Shown piece by piece: positions 8,904 to 17,055 of a stretch of 64,000 nucleotides of DNA (the first letter of the stretch is position 1; each line of letters starts with the position of its first letter). The notes under the pieces were generated by a model, which saw only the letters and a list, made by a program, of their open reading frames with translations, was not told where the DNA came from and ran no database searches. This DNA is from CADEED01 sp963842515 (GTDB taxonomy: Bacteria; Pseudomonadota; Gammaproteobacteria; Steroidobacterales; Steroidobacteraceae), in the NCBI GenBank assembly GCA_963842515.1, contig CAWJGO010000002.1:1674001-1738000 (forward strand). The letters are read 5' to 3'. Both the position numbers and the translations under genes were made by a program.

Positions 8904-10334
8904 ATGACGCGCACGTCCTTTCACGTCACGCTGGCGTGCTTCCTCATGCTGGTCGCCTGCGCCGAACAGACGAAGCCTTCAGGCCTCGTCATCGCCAATG
9001 TGACGGTGATTTCTGCCGAACGTTCCGCGCCGATGCCGCACGCCTACGTGCGCATCGTCGATGGAAAGATTGCGCAGGTGAGCGAGCACCCATTGCGCGG
9101 CGAGACGACGATTGCAGGCAAAGGCCGCTATCTCATACCCGGACTCATCGACAGCCACGTGCATCTGGCGTTACCTCCCGGCTTCCCGGCGGCCATGAAT
9201 CCCGAGCAAGCTGCGAAACACCCCGGGATCGTCGCCGCCGCGCTCGAGCAAGACCCGAAAAGCTTCCTCTTCTTCGGTTTCACGACGGTGATCGACCTCG
9301 TGGGCACCGCCGAGCGTACTGCGCAATGGAACGCCCGCGAGTGGCGGCCCGACGCCCATTTCTGTGGTGCCGCGGTGATCATCGAAGGCAAAGTGCGGGC
9401 CGTGCTCTACCCGTACTTTTCCTACGGAATACCGTGGGAGAAGCGGATGGCTCCCGTCACCAGCGCTGCCCAGCAGACGGCCGAAGCGGTCGTCGGCCGC
9501 ATCGCGACCGATGGCGCGATTTGTGTGAAGACTGTCTATGACGTCGGCTTGACGCCGAGCGTCGAGGAAGTTCGCGCATTGGTCGCCGCGGCCCATGCAC
9601 GAAACCTCCCCGTGCTCATCCATGCCAATCGCAAGAAAGCCCAGGCATTTGCCGTGGCTGCGGGCGTGGACATCATCGTGCATGGCATGTGGCGCGATCC
9701 GGACGAGCCGCAAACGCTGGATGACGAAGCGCGCGAGGTCCTGGCGGGAGTCGTAGGCAACGGCATCGGCTATCAACCAACGACACAGGTGATCGCCGGC
9801 TTTGTCGACATGCAGCGCGACGACTACCTGGCACAGCCCGACCTGGCGGACGCCTATCCTGCCGCGCTGATCGATTTCTACGCGAGCAAAGAAGGGTCCG
9901 CTGGTGTGCCGGACTGGAATAAGAACGCCAGTACCGATGCGCTGGCTCATGCCCGTGATACCGTCGGCCGATCGATCGACGTGACCCGCATCCTGGCCGA
10001 AGCGGACGCGGCCTTGCTGTTCGGTTCGGATACGCCCAGCGACCTCATCTACACCAACCCGGCCGGGCTCAACGGGCGGCTGGAAATGAATCACTGGATC
10101 GCCGCCGGTGTCTCCCCGAAGAAATTGTTCCGCGCACTGACCCTCGACAACGCTCGCGCGCTGCACCTGGACGATAAGATCGGCACCGTGGAAGAGGGAA
10201 AAAACGCGAATCTGCTGCTGCTGCGCGCCAATCCGCTGGAGAGCGTCAGCGCCTACGACACGATCGAAACCGTGCTGCTGCACGGCCGGCCGATCCAGCG
10301 CGCCGAATTGTCAGCGCGTCGCACCTCCAGATAA
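8904..10334 (+). CDS. Lipoprotein metal-dependent amidohydrolase
   Basis: A 476-residue paralogue of the preceding gene. The ATG at 8904 gives a lipoprotein signal (LMLVAC, lipid-modified Cys19); an upstream in-frame ATG at 8868 would hide this signal and overlap the previous gene. Metal-binding motifs match the neighbour: LIDSHVHLAL (His85, His87), IHANRKKA, VHGMWRD and FGSDTPSD. Two related amidohydrolases, one periplasmic and one membrane-anchored, may act on related substrates. A histidine kinase and response regulator follow immediately, implying the pair is signalled by or belongs to the same regulon. Confidence 0.87.
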   Translation: MTRTSFHVTLACFLMLVACAEQTKPSGLVIANVTVISAERSAPMPHAYVRIVDGKIAQVSEHPLRGETTIAGKGRYLIPGLIDSHVHLALPPGFPAAMNPEQAAKHPGIVAAALEQDPKSFLFFGFTTVIDLVGTAERTAQWNAREWRPDAHFCGAAVIIEGKVRAVLYPYFSYGIPWEKRMAPVTSAAQQTAEAVVGRIATDGAICVKTVYDVGLTPSVEEVRALVAAAHARNLPVLIHANRKKAQAFAVAAGVDIIVHGMWRDPDEPQTLDDEAREVLAGVVGNGIGYQPTTQVIAGFVDMQRDDYLAQPDLADAYPAALIDFYASKEGSAGVPDWNKNASTDALAHARDTVGRSIDVTRILAEADAALLFGSDTPSDLIYTNPAGLNGRLEMNHWIAAGVSPKKLFRALTLDNARALHLDDKIGTVEEGKNANLLLLRANPLESVSAYDTIETVLLHGRPIQRAELSARRTSR

Positions 10335-10345
10335 GGGAGACCAGT

Positions 10346-11392
10346 CTGGCGTATTGGGCACTGCAGTTTTTAGGATGGGGCTTCTACTTCTATGCCCAGG
10401 CTTCCGGCGAGGTGATCTTCGCAGGCGTGCCGTGGTCCAAGGCCTGCACGTTGTGGGGTGTGGTCTGCCTGGCTGGCATGGGCCTCACGCATGTGCTGCG
10501 GTGGACGATGAAACATCGCGGCTGGCTCGCGCTGCCGCCGGCGGCGTTCGTAACGCGGGTCATTTCCGCGACGCTGCTCATCGCGACGACGTCCTATCTG
10601 CTCACGACCGGGATGTCGTACACGCTGCATGGCACCCCCGTAGCGCCGATCGGCGCGGCCTTCTATCACAAGCTGTCTTTTGGCGGCCAGCTTCGCAACC
10701 TGTACATCATCATGCTGGCCGTCCATGGCGCGTGGGTGGCGATCTATCTGGCGTTCGTCATGCAGCGCCGTCGATACCACGCGGAGTTGCGTCAGGCGCA
10801 GCTTGGCGAAGCCTTGCAGGCCGCGGAGCTGCGCTTGCTCAGGTCGCAGCTCAATCCTCACTTTCTCTTCAACGCGTTGAACGGCCTGAGATCGCTGATC
10901 GCCGACGAGCCGGGCCGTGCACGCGAAGCGGTGACGCAACTCGCGCGGACACTGCGCTACACCTTCGCCTCCGGTGAGGAGGATCTCGTCTCGCTGGCGC
11001 GAGAGCTCGAGATGGTGGACGACTATCTGGCGCTGGAGTCGCTGCGACTCGCGGATCGACTGAGGATCGAACGTGAAATTGCGCCGGAAGCGTGCACCGC
11101 GCGCATTCCGGCCATGCTGTTGCAAACCCTGGTCGAGAATGCGATCAAGCACGGCATTGCCGCGCTCAAGCAGGGCGGCACGCTACGCATCACCGCGAAG
11201 ATCGAGGGGCGGGATCTCGTACTGCAAATCACCAACCCGCGCCCGGCAGACACTGCGCCCATACCTAACGAAGGTGTGGGGATCAAGAATTCCACGGAGC
11301 GTTTGCGGCTGTTGTTCGGTTCGCGCGCCAGCTTGCGTCTCGATCTTTCGCAAGCTGGCCGGGCAACCGCGGAGGTCCGGCTGCCGTCATGA
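10346..11392 (+). CDS. LytS/YpdA-type sensor histidine kinase
   Basis: An integral-membrane kinase with about four hydrophobic segments in residues 1-140, followed by the His_kinase domain: the phosphoacceptor His172 lies in RSQLNPHFLFNALNG, the N-box in LVENAIKHGI and the G-box in NEGVGIKNS. The first standard start is GTG at 10412, but the 22 upstream codons encode an aromatic-rich membrane segment (YWALQFLGWGFYFYAQ) typical of these proteins, and AAGGGAGA at 10333-10340 sits 5 nt before a CTG at 10346. That CTG is proposed here as the start. It overlaps the response regulator by 4 bp and probably phosphorylates it. Confidence 0.82.
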   Translation: MAYWALQFLGWGFYFYAQASGEVIFAGVPWSKACTLWGVVCLAGMGLTHVLRWTMKHRGWLALPPAAFVTRVISATLLIATTSYLLTTGMSYTLHGTPVAPIGAAFYHKLSFGGQLRNLYIIMLAVHGAWVAIYLAFVMQRRRYHAELRQAQLGEALQAAELRLLRSQLNPHFLFNALNGLRSLIADEPGRAREAVTQLARTLRYTFASGEEDLVSLARELEMVDDYLALESLRLADRLRIEREIAPEACTARIPAMLLQTLVENAIKHGIAALKQGGTLRITAKIEGRDLVLQITNPRPADTAPIPNEGVGIKNSTERLRLLFGSRASLRLDLSQAGRATAEVRLPS

Positions 11393-12105
11393 AAGCGCTC
11401 GTCGTCGATGATGAACCGCTCGCGCGGCGCGAATTGCGTCGCTTGCTCGACGCGTTCCCGTGGATCCAGGTCGTCGGCGAGGCGGCCGACATCGACGAGG
11501 CGCGCGCCAGCATTGAAGAACTTTCTCCCGGCGTGGTGTTTCTCGACATCCAGATGCCGGGCGGCACCGGATTCGATCTGCTGACCCAGCTCGATCGGGT
11601 GCCGCGCATCGTCTTCACGACCGCCTACGATCAGTACGCCGTCAAGGCCTTCGACGTGAACGCGCTCGACTATCTATTGAAGCCCATCGAGCCGGAGCGG
11701 CTCGCGACGACGCTGCGCAAGATCCAGGCGACGCCGTTGCGTGAAGCGGCCGCCGACGACGCGCCGCTCGAGCAACTCTTCATCCGCGACGGACCGCGCT
11801 GCTGGTTCGTGCCGCTGCGCGAGGTGGGACTGATTTCCGCCGAAGGCAACTACGTCCGTTTGTTGTGGGGAAAAGAGCGGCCGCTACTCGGTCGTTCGCT
11901 GGCAACACTCGAGGAGAAACTGGATCCGCGGCGCTTCTTCCGGGCGAACCGGAGTCAGATCGTCAACCTCGATTTTATCGAGCAGGTGGAACTGGGCGAA
12001 GGCGGCCGGTTGCACATTCAACTGCGGGACGGACCGGAAATCGAAGTCTCCCGCCGGCAGGCACGGTTGTTCCGCGCCAGAACCTCGGTATCCCGGGCCG
12101 ATTGA
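11389..12105 (+). CDS. LytTR-family response regulator
   Basis: A 238-residue regulator with an N-terminal receiver domain (MKALVVDDEP, phosphoacceptor Asp53 in VVFLDIQMPGG, Thr/Lys switch in FTTAYDQYAV and LLKPI) and a C-terminal LytTR DNA-binding domain (ISAEGNYVRLLW, FFRANRSQIVNLDFI). It is the partner of the overlapping LytS-type kinase. It may control the two amidohydrolase genes upstream, which would make this a self-contained sensing module, but no LytTR direct repeats were identified. Confidence 0.93.
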   Translation: MKALVVDDEPLARRELRRLLDAFPWIQVVGEAADIDEARASIEELSPGVVFLDIQMPGGTGFDLLTQLDRVPRIVFTTAYDQYAVKAFDVNALDYLLKPIEPERLATTLRKIQATPLREAAADDAPLEQLFIRDGPRCWFVPLREVGLISAEGNYVRLLWGKERPLLGRSLATLEEKLDPRRFFRANRSQIVNLDFIEQVELGEGGRLHIQLRDGPEIEVSRRQARLFRARTSVSRAD

Positions 12106-12128
12106 AAATGAGGACATTCCTCTTTTTC
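12104..12128. terminator. Bidirectional hairpin terminator between convergent genes
   Basis: GAAAATGAGGA and TCCTCTTTTTC flank a CAT loop, an 11-bp stem with a single mismatch. It has an A-run on one side and a T-run on the other, so it can terminate from both directions. It overlaps the last base of the response-regulator stop and begins at the stop of the converging hydrolase, filling the whole 22-bp gap. Confidence 0.6.
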
Positions 12129-14035
12129 TAGGGCACCACCGGCAGCATCACTGCGGTCGACTTGGCACCGCCGTACCAGATGCTCTGCGTCGCCTTTCTA
12201 TAGTCGCCGGGCTTCGCGAACATGATGTTGTCGACGTAGGTCTGCGGATTGCGATCGTAGAGCGGAAACAGGCTCGACTGAATCTGCACCATGATCCGAT
12301 GGCCCGGCAGGAACACGTGGTCGACGTCGGGCAGCGCCCACCGGTAGTGCTCCACCTTGCCGGGCTTGAGCGGCACCGGCTTGGCAAAGTCTTTGACGTA
12401 GCGACCGCGAAAGATCTCGATGCCGATCGGAATCTCGGCACCGGCCATCGACGGCTTTCCGCCCTGACCGGCGCCTTCTGGCACGTCGTTGGGATAGACG
12501 TCGATGAGCTTCACGACCCAGTCGCTGTCGGTGCCGGTGGTCGAGGCGAAGAGCTCCACCATGGGCGCTCCCATGATGTGAACCGGTTTGTCGAGCGGCG
12601 CGGTTTTCCAGGTGGCGACGTCGGGACGGCCCGACACGAAGCGCTGGTCGTGCACCAGCCACGGCTTCCACTGCAGCGAGTCGCCCATGTCGATCGGGCG
12701 CGGGAGGAACGGCACTGGATGCGCGGGATCGCTGAGATAGTCGTAGTGCCCGGCGGCGGCCGGGCGCTCGAACGTGGCGGCGCCGTTCTCCGCCAGGTAG
12801 ATAGGCTTGGGCGTGCCCATCGGCCAGCGCGGCGAAACCTGCCACTTGTTGATGCCCGTCGCGTAGGTGAGCACGGGCGGCGTCTTCGGATCGGGGCCGC
12901 CCTTCAGCCAATGATCGAAGAACGGCTTCACGTATTGCACGCGCCACTCGCGAGCCGTGTCGCCGGTGAAAATCAGGCTGCCCAGATCGTAGCCATAGTG
13001 ATTGGCACCCGAATGCCGCCAAGGGCCGATGTGCAGCGACACCATGTTGTTGTTGGTGTCCTTCGGCTCCATCGCGCGATAGACCGCGGGCGCGCCGTAA
13101 CTGTCTTCCTGGTCCCACTGGCCGACTTCCAGCAAGGTCGGCACTTTCAGTGGATGCGCGGCGAGCCACTTGTCGACCGCCTGCAACGACCAGAACTCCG
13201 TATAGGCCGGGTTGTCGAGGAACTTGCGGACACCGGGATACTGGGCGATCCCTAACATCTTCGCGAAGTCGCCGATGGAACCGGCTTCCAGGTAGCGCGT
13301 GTAGTCGTCACCCGCGCCGAGCGCGAACTCGCCACCACCCTTCGCCTTGTTGGTGCCCTGACCCACCGGGAAGCTGAACGTGTTGACGCGAAAGGCACCG
13401 TTGTGAAACCAGTCATCGCCCATCCAGCCGTCGACCATGGGGCTCTGCGGAACCGCCGCCTTCAATGCCGGGTGCGGATTGATCTCGGCCATCAACGTCG
13501 TGAAGCCGAGATAAGAAGAACCGATGACCCCGACTTTACCGTTCGACTCCGGGGTGTTCTTCACCAGCCAATCGATGGTGTCGTACGCGTCGGTCGACTC
13601 GTCGATGCCCGTATCGTTCAGCGGCCCGGCCAGCGGGCGGTTCAACACCCACGCACCCTCGGAACGATGCAGGCCGCGGATATCCTGGTAAACGCGGATG
13701 TAGCCGTCTTCGGCGAACTCGGCATCCATGATCTCGAGGATGTCGACGATGCGCTGGCTCGCGACGCGATGCGTCGACTTGTACGCGTCATAAGGAGTGC
13801 GCGACAGCAGGATCGGCGCCTGCGTCGTCCCCTTTTTCATCACGATCGCCGTGTAGAGCTTGGTGCCGTCCCGCATCGGGACCATTGCGTCGCGACGGAT
13901 GAAATCCGCCGAGGGCAGGGTTTGTTCGTACTTGTCGATGACATCGGGTGTCATCGGCGTGACGCGGGGTGGATCTTGTGCAGCCGAGCTGCCAGCTGCG
14001 ATGAGAAGGACCAGGCGGATGTAGGAATGTTTCAT
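12128..14035 (-). CDS. CocE/NonD-family hydrolase (X-Pro dipeptidyl-peptidase S15-like)
   Basis: From the ATG at 14035 the protein has 635 residues and a signal peptide (MKHSYIRLVLLIAAGSSAAQ); the frame continues 18 codons upstream without a credible start. The CocE fold is indicated by VPMRDGTKLY, the oxyanion Tyr in LSRTPYDAY, and the nucleophile motif GSSYLG (Ser174). A C-terminal jelly roll follows (PVHIMGAPMVELFASTTGTDSDW, PGHRIMVQIQSS). Members hydrolyse esters, glutaryl-amides or proline peptides. It is transcribed alone and converges on the two-component operon. Substrate unknown. Confidence 0.88.
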   Translation of the reverse strand: MKHSYIRLVLLIAAGSSAAQDPPRVTPMTPDVIDKYEQTLPSADFIRRDAMVPMRDGTKLYTAIVMKKGTTQAPILLSRTPYDAYKSTHRVASQRIVDILEIMDAEFAEDGYIRVYQDIRGLHRSEGAWVLNRPLAGPLNDTGIDESTDAYDTIDWLVKNTPESNGKVGVIGSSYLGFTTLMAEINPHPALKAAVPQSPMVDGWMGDDWFHNGAFRVNTFSFPVGQGTNKAKGGGEFALGAGDDYTRYLEAGSIGDFAKMLGIAQYPGVRKFLDNPAYTEFWSLQAVDKWLAAHPLKVPTLLEVGQWDQEDSYGAPAVYRAMEPKDTNNNMVSLHIGPWRHSGANHYGYDLGSLIFTGDTAREWRVQYVKPFFDHWLKGGPDPKTPPVLTYATGINKWQVSPRWPMGTPKPIYLAENGAATFERPAAAGHYDYLSDPAHPVPFLPRPIDMGDSLQWKPWLVHDQRFVSGRPDVATWKTAPLDKPVHIMGAPMVELFASTTGTDSDWVVKLIDVYPNDVPEGAGQGGKPSMAGAEIPIGIEIFRGRYVKDFAKPVPLKPGKVEHYRWALPDVDHVFLPGHRIMVQIQSSLFPLYDRNPQTYVDNIMFAKPGDYRKATQSIWYGGAKSTAVMLPVVP

Positions 14036-14234
14036 GGCGCCACAGCCTATGAGTCGAGTGACCGGCCCGCAAGGCTGAAAAGGCGGCATTCGGGCAGACC
14101 GGCGCTTCGCGGGGGGTAACTCGCGAGGACACGAGGTCAGACTTCAGCACGGCAAATGTCATCGTGGCACTGACTGCCTGCGAAGCGGACGCCGCGTACG
14201 GTGCGAGCGCTTGCCACAACTCCCTGGAGCACCT

Positions 14235-14465
14235 ATGAGCACGAAATACTTGATACCTCTGTGCGCCGCTGCCGCACTGCTGGCCGCGTGCGGCCCGCGC
14301 GAAGATAAGGCGGGGATGGGCGACACGCCCGCCACGACCACCACACCCACGACTCCGCCGGCCGAGACCCCGCCCGCTGAGACGCCGCCAGCGGAGACAC
14401 CGCCCGCCGAAACTCCTCCTCCCGCCGATACCCCGCCGACCAACCCGCCACCGTCCGGGGGCTAA
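14235..14465 (+). CDS. Small Pro/Thr/Glu-rich lipoprotein
   Basis: A 76-residue protein with a lipoprotein signal (LCAAAALLAAC, Cys at 19 or 20) and a low-complexity tail containing four PAETPP-like repeats and ending PPTNPPPSGG. The ATG at 14235 is preceded by GGAG. The tail looks like an extended periplasmic or surface spacer rather than a folded domain. The coding repeats (about 14350-14450) are near-identical 15-bp units and could vary in number between strains. No function is assigned. Confidence 0.65.
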   Translation: MSTKYLIPLCAAAALLAACGPREDKAGMGDTPATTTTPTTPPAETPPAETPPAETPPAETPPPADTPPTNPPPSGG

Positions 14466-14493
14466 TAACGCGGCGATTTTTTGGCCAATCGAT

Positions 14494-14523
14494 CTGCGGC
14501 CGGTGGCTGTGCCCCGGCCGCAG
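14494..14523. terminator. GC-rich inverted repeat in convergent gap
   Basis: CTGCGGCCGG (14494-14503) and CCGGCCGCAG (14514-14523) form a perfect 10-bp stem with a 10-nt loop in the 78-bp gap between the convergent lipoprotein and DUF4242 genes. There is no immediate T-tract on either side, so a Rho-independent role is only possible. Confidence 0.35.
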
Positions 14524-14543
14524 AGCAGGAGCGCAAGGGCTCC

Positions 14544-14813
14544 TCATTTCGGGTGGAGTGTGCCGGGGATCTCCGTCATCCAGTCGATCGGCAGATTGTT
14601 CCGCTTCGCCGCCTCGCGCACGGCAGCTTCGTTCGGTCCGGTATAGATGCAGAATGTCATCGTCTTCTCGGCATTGACATAGGAATGGTCCCAGGCGACG
14701 CCCAGCTCCCTGTTGTTCTCATTCACCACCTTCTTCACCTCCGCGTTTACGCCATCGAGTGCGCCAGCGGGGAAGGTTCTCTGGATCAGGTAACGACGCG
14801 GGGCTGCATCCAT
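14544..14813 (-). CDS. DUF4242 (SCO4226-like) small protein
   Basis: An 89-residue protein starting MDAAPRRYLIQRTF, matching the DUF4242 ferredoxin-like fold (SCO4226 of Streptomyces is described as a nickel-binding member). Features are an N-terminal YLIQRTFP strand, a central GVAWDHSYV segment and a C-terminal REAAKRNNLPIDWMTEI helix. The start at 14813 is chosen because AAGGAG stands at correct distance; the frame could extend to 14948 but without a ribosome-binding site. It diverges from an IclR regulator gene 121 bp away. Role unknown. Confidence 0.8.
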   Translation of the reverse strand: MDAAPRRYLIQRTFPAGALDGVNAEVKKVVNENNRELGVAWDHSYVNAEKTMTFCIYTGPNEAAVREAAKRNNLPIDWMTEIPGTLHPK

Positions 14814-14934
14814 TTCTAGTCTCCTTGAATTGAGGTTGTCAGCAGAGAATAGGTGCGCGGCGAGACCGCTTGAATGCCTTACCGTCCGGCGATCTTGCTC
14901 GATCGTGTTGATCGTGTTTGGTAATGTGCGCCGC

Positions 14935-15765
14935 ATGCCACGTGCCAAAACCAGAGCTGGTAGATCCGCGACACGTCCGGGGCGCGGCTATTCGGCGCCC
15001 GCCCTGGAAAAGGGCATGGACATCATCGAATTGCTTGCCGATTCGGAATCCGGCCTTTCAGTCACGGAAATCTCGCAGCGGCTGAAACGGCGCATGAGCG
15101 AGCTGTTCCGCATCATCGTCGTCATGGAGCAGCGACGCTGGCTGCACAAAGACCCGGAGACTTCCCGCTACAGCGTGACGTACCAGGTACTGAAGCTCGC
15201 CCATCGAGGCACTCCCGCGCAGACCCTGACATCCGCGGCCGCGCCGGTCATGCAGGACCTATCTACCAGCATCAACCAGTCGTGTCACCTCGTGGTGCGC
15301 GCCGGCACGCAAGGCCTGGTGATCCTGCGGCAGGAAAACCAGAGACGGCACGCGAATCTGTCGGTCAGGTTGGGCGCGATCATCGAGCTCGTCTCGAGTT
15401 GCTCGGGGCACGTGCTGCTTGCGCACCTCGAGCCCGCGGAGCGCGCGCTGCTGCTGCGGTCGATACCCCGTCATCGCGGAACGTCGGGTGCGCAGCTGAA
15501 AGCGAGACTGGAAAAAGTCAGGAAACGCGGGTTCGAGCTTCACCCGAGCCCGATCACGCCCGGCGTCACCGACATCAGCTTTCCCATTCGCGGATTCGAT
15601 GGGAAGGTGATGGCGGCCCTCACCATCCCGTATCTGCACGCGCTCGACAACTCCCTGCCCACCAATGTCGAGAAGACCCGGCAGCTGCTCGAAGACGCCA
15701 CCCGCCGGATATCGCAATCGCTCGGCTGGGCGCGCGCCGGCGGGCGTTCTCCTATTTCTTCTTGA
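14935..15765 (+). CDS. IclR-family transcriptional regulator
   Basis: From the ATG at 14935 the protein has 276 residues. A basic N-terminal tail (PRAKTRAGRSATRPGRG) precedes a winged helix-turn-helix (APALEKGMDIIELLADSESGLSVTEISQ) and the IclR ligand-binding GAF-like domain (HLVVRAGTQGLVILRQEN through TDISFPIRGFDGKVMAALTIPYL). An upstream ATG at 14830 would add 35 unlikely residues. It is a close paralogue of the IclR gene at 59100-59900; both lie near halogenase/GH/esterase genes. It converges with, and overlaps by 14 bp, the esterase gene at 15752. Confidence 0.9.
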   Translation: MPRAKTRAGRSATRPGRGYSAPALEKGMDIIELLADSESGLSVTEISQRLKRRMSELFRIIVVMEQRRWLHKDPETSRYSVTYQVLKLAHRGTPAQTLTSAAAPVMQDLSTSINQSCHLVVRAGTQGLVILRQENQRRHANLSVRLGAIIELVSSCSGHVLLAHLEPAERALLLRSIPRHRGTSGAQLKARLEKVRKRGFELHPSPITPGVTDISFPIRGFDGKVMAALTIPYLHALDNSLPTNVEKTRQLLEDATRRISQSLGWARAGGRSPISS

Positions 15766-16933
15766 ACAGCCGTGAGGCGAAATCTTTCAGGTTTCGCCTC
15801 CAGGTCTGCCACTCGTGATCCGTTCCGGGCGATTCCCAATACACGTGTTCGATTCCGCCTTCAGTCAACGCGGTATGCAGGCCACGAATACGGGTGGTGA
15901 ATCGCTCTGCCTCTGCGGTACCCACTCCGAAATAGAGCAGGTGAACCTTCTTCGCGAATGCCGCCGGGTCCGCGAATACCCCATTGAAGTCGGTCTTGAG
16001 GTCCAGCTTGCGATCCTCGAGCATGCCACCAACGCCACTGAACCCGCCGATGTGCGAGAACAGATCGAGATGTCTCGTCGTGACGTGGAAAGTCTGAAAT
16101 CCGCCCATCGACAGGCCCGCCATGGCGCGGTGGTCGCGGTCCGCCAAGGTGCGAAAGGTCTTGTCGACGAATGGGATCAGCGCCTGGGTGACATCGTCCT
16201 CGAAGGTCTTGGCCATCTCTTCGCGCGCCTGCGCCGCCTGTGGCGATCCCGGCGCGGGCATCGGTGCGGGCAACCCGGGGCGGCGTGCATATCCGTACGC
16301 CATGACGATGATCATGGGCTTCGCCTCGCCCGCGGCGATCAGGTTGTCGAGAATGAAATTGGCGCGCCCCTGGCGGATCCAGCCGGTCTCATCTTCTCCG
16401 CCGCCATGCTGTAGATAGAGCACCGGATAGCGCTTCTTCGTTTGCGCTTCATAGTCGGGCGGCAGATAGACCATGGCATGACGCCATGAGCCGGTCACTT
16501 TTGACTCGTACCACACGTCCCGAACCTGTCCCTGCGGAACATTCTGGATGGAGTAATAGGTAGAGCCCGGTTCCGGGATTTCGACGGCGCTGGTGTAGCG
16601 GCTTCCACCAAAAAAAGCCTTGCTGCCGGGGTCGCTGGCATCGGCGCCGTCGATGTTGATGACGTAGTAGTGCAGGCCAGGCACCAGGGGAGTCGTGGTC
16701 ACGGTCCAGAACCCGTCCGCCTGCTTCTCCATGTCGACTTTGGGCCCGCTCCAGAAGTTGAGCTTGACCTTGTTAGCCTCCGGCGCCTTGATGCGGATCT
16801 GCACGCGGCCACTTGCATCGATGCGTGGGTATTCCGCACCCCAGACATTCGTCTCGGCGGGTTGAAACTGGCTCGCCTCCTGAGCGAAAACGGTACCCGC
16901 AATCAGTGCGAGGGCGCAGCTGAGAATCTTCAT
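15752..16933 (-). CDS. Secreted esterase (XynZ/esterase-D-like, E-set domain plus alpha/beta hydrolase)
   Basis: From the ATG at 16933 (AGGAG upstream) the protein has 393 residues with signal peptide MKILSCALALIAGTVFAQ. Residues 30-120 resemble the early-set/CBM48-like domain found before feruloyl esterases (VQIRIKAPEANKVKLNFW). Residues 135-393 form an esterase-D domain: LYLQHGGGEDE, nucleophile GLSMGG (Ser275), catalytic His near the C-terminus in PGTDHEWQ. The likely role is release of feruloyl or acetyl esters from polysaccharide fragments. The frame extends to 17071 but upstream codons overlap the terminator and the halogenase end. Confidence 0.85.
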   Translation of the reverse strand: MKILSCALALIAGTVFAQEASQFQPAETNVWGAEYPRIDASGRVQIRIKAPEANKVKLNFWSGPKVDMEKQADGFWTVTTTPLVPGLHYYVINIDGADASDPGSKAFFGGSRYTSAVEIPEPGSTYYSIQNVPQGQVRDVWYESKVTGSWRHAMVYLPPDYEAQTKKRYPVLYLQHGGGEDETGWIRQGRANFILDNLIAAGEAKPMIIVMAYGYARRPGLPAPMPAPGSPQAAQAREEMAKTFEDDVTQALIPFVDKTFRTLADRDHRAMAGLSMGGFQTFHVTTRHLDLFSHIGGFSGVGGMLEDRKLDLKTDFNGVFADPAAFAKKVHLLYFGVGTAEAERFTTRIRGLHTALTEGGIEHVYWESPGTDHEWQTWRRNLKDFASRLFKKK

Positions 16934-16962
16934 GACCACTCCTGTTCTATGGAATCGTGAGA

Positions 16963-17009
16963 ATAAAAATCGAGGCCGCCGTGCAGGGGGAACTGACACG
17001 GCAGCCTCG
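16963..17009 (-). terminator. Rho-independent terminator after halogenase gene
   Basis: On the minus strand a 13-bp stem with one mismatch (16971-16983 with 16997-17009) is followed directly by ATTTTTATT. It lies 47 bp beyond the halogenase stop and before the esterase start, so the TBDR-halogenase transcript should end here. The run ATAAAAATCGAGG on the plus strand (16963-16975) recurs exactly at 38373-38385. Confidence 0.7.
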
Positions 17010-17055
17010 ACGGTGACCGCGCTCGCAAGAGCAGACGCAATCCAACGGTCACCCC

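Noticed and set aside
14340..14460. Short direct repeats suggesting a CRISPR or minisatellite
   Set aside because: The repeats are codon-level repetition of a PAETPP tail in a lipoprotein; there are no spacers.
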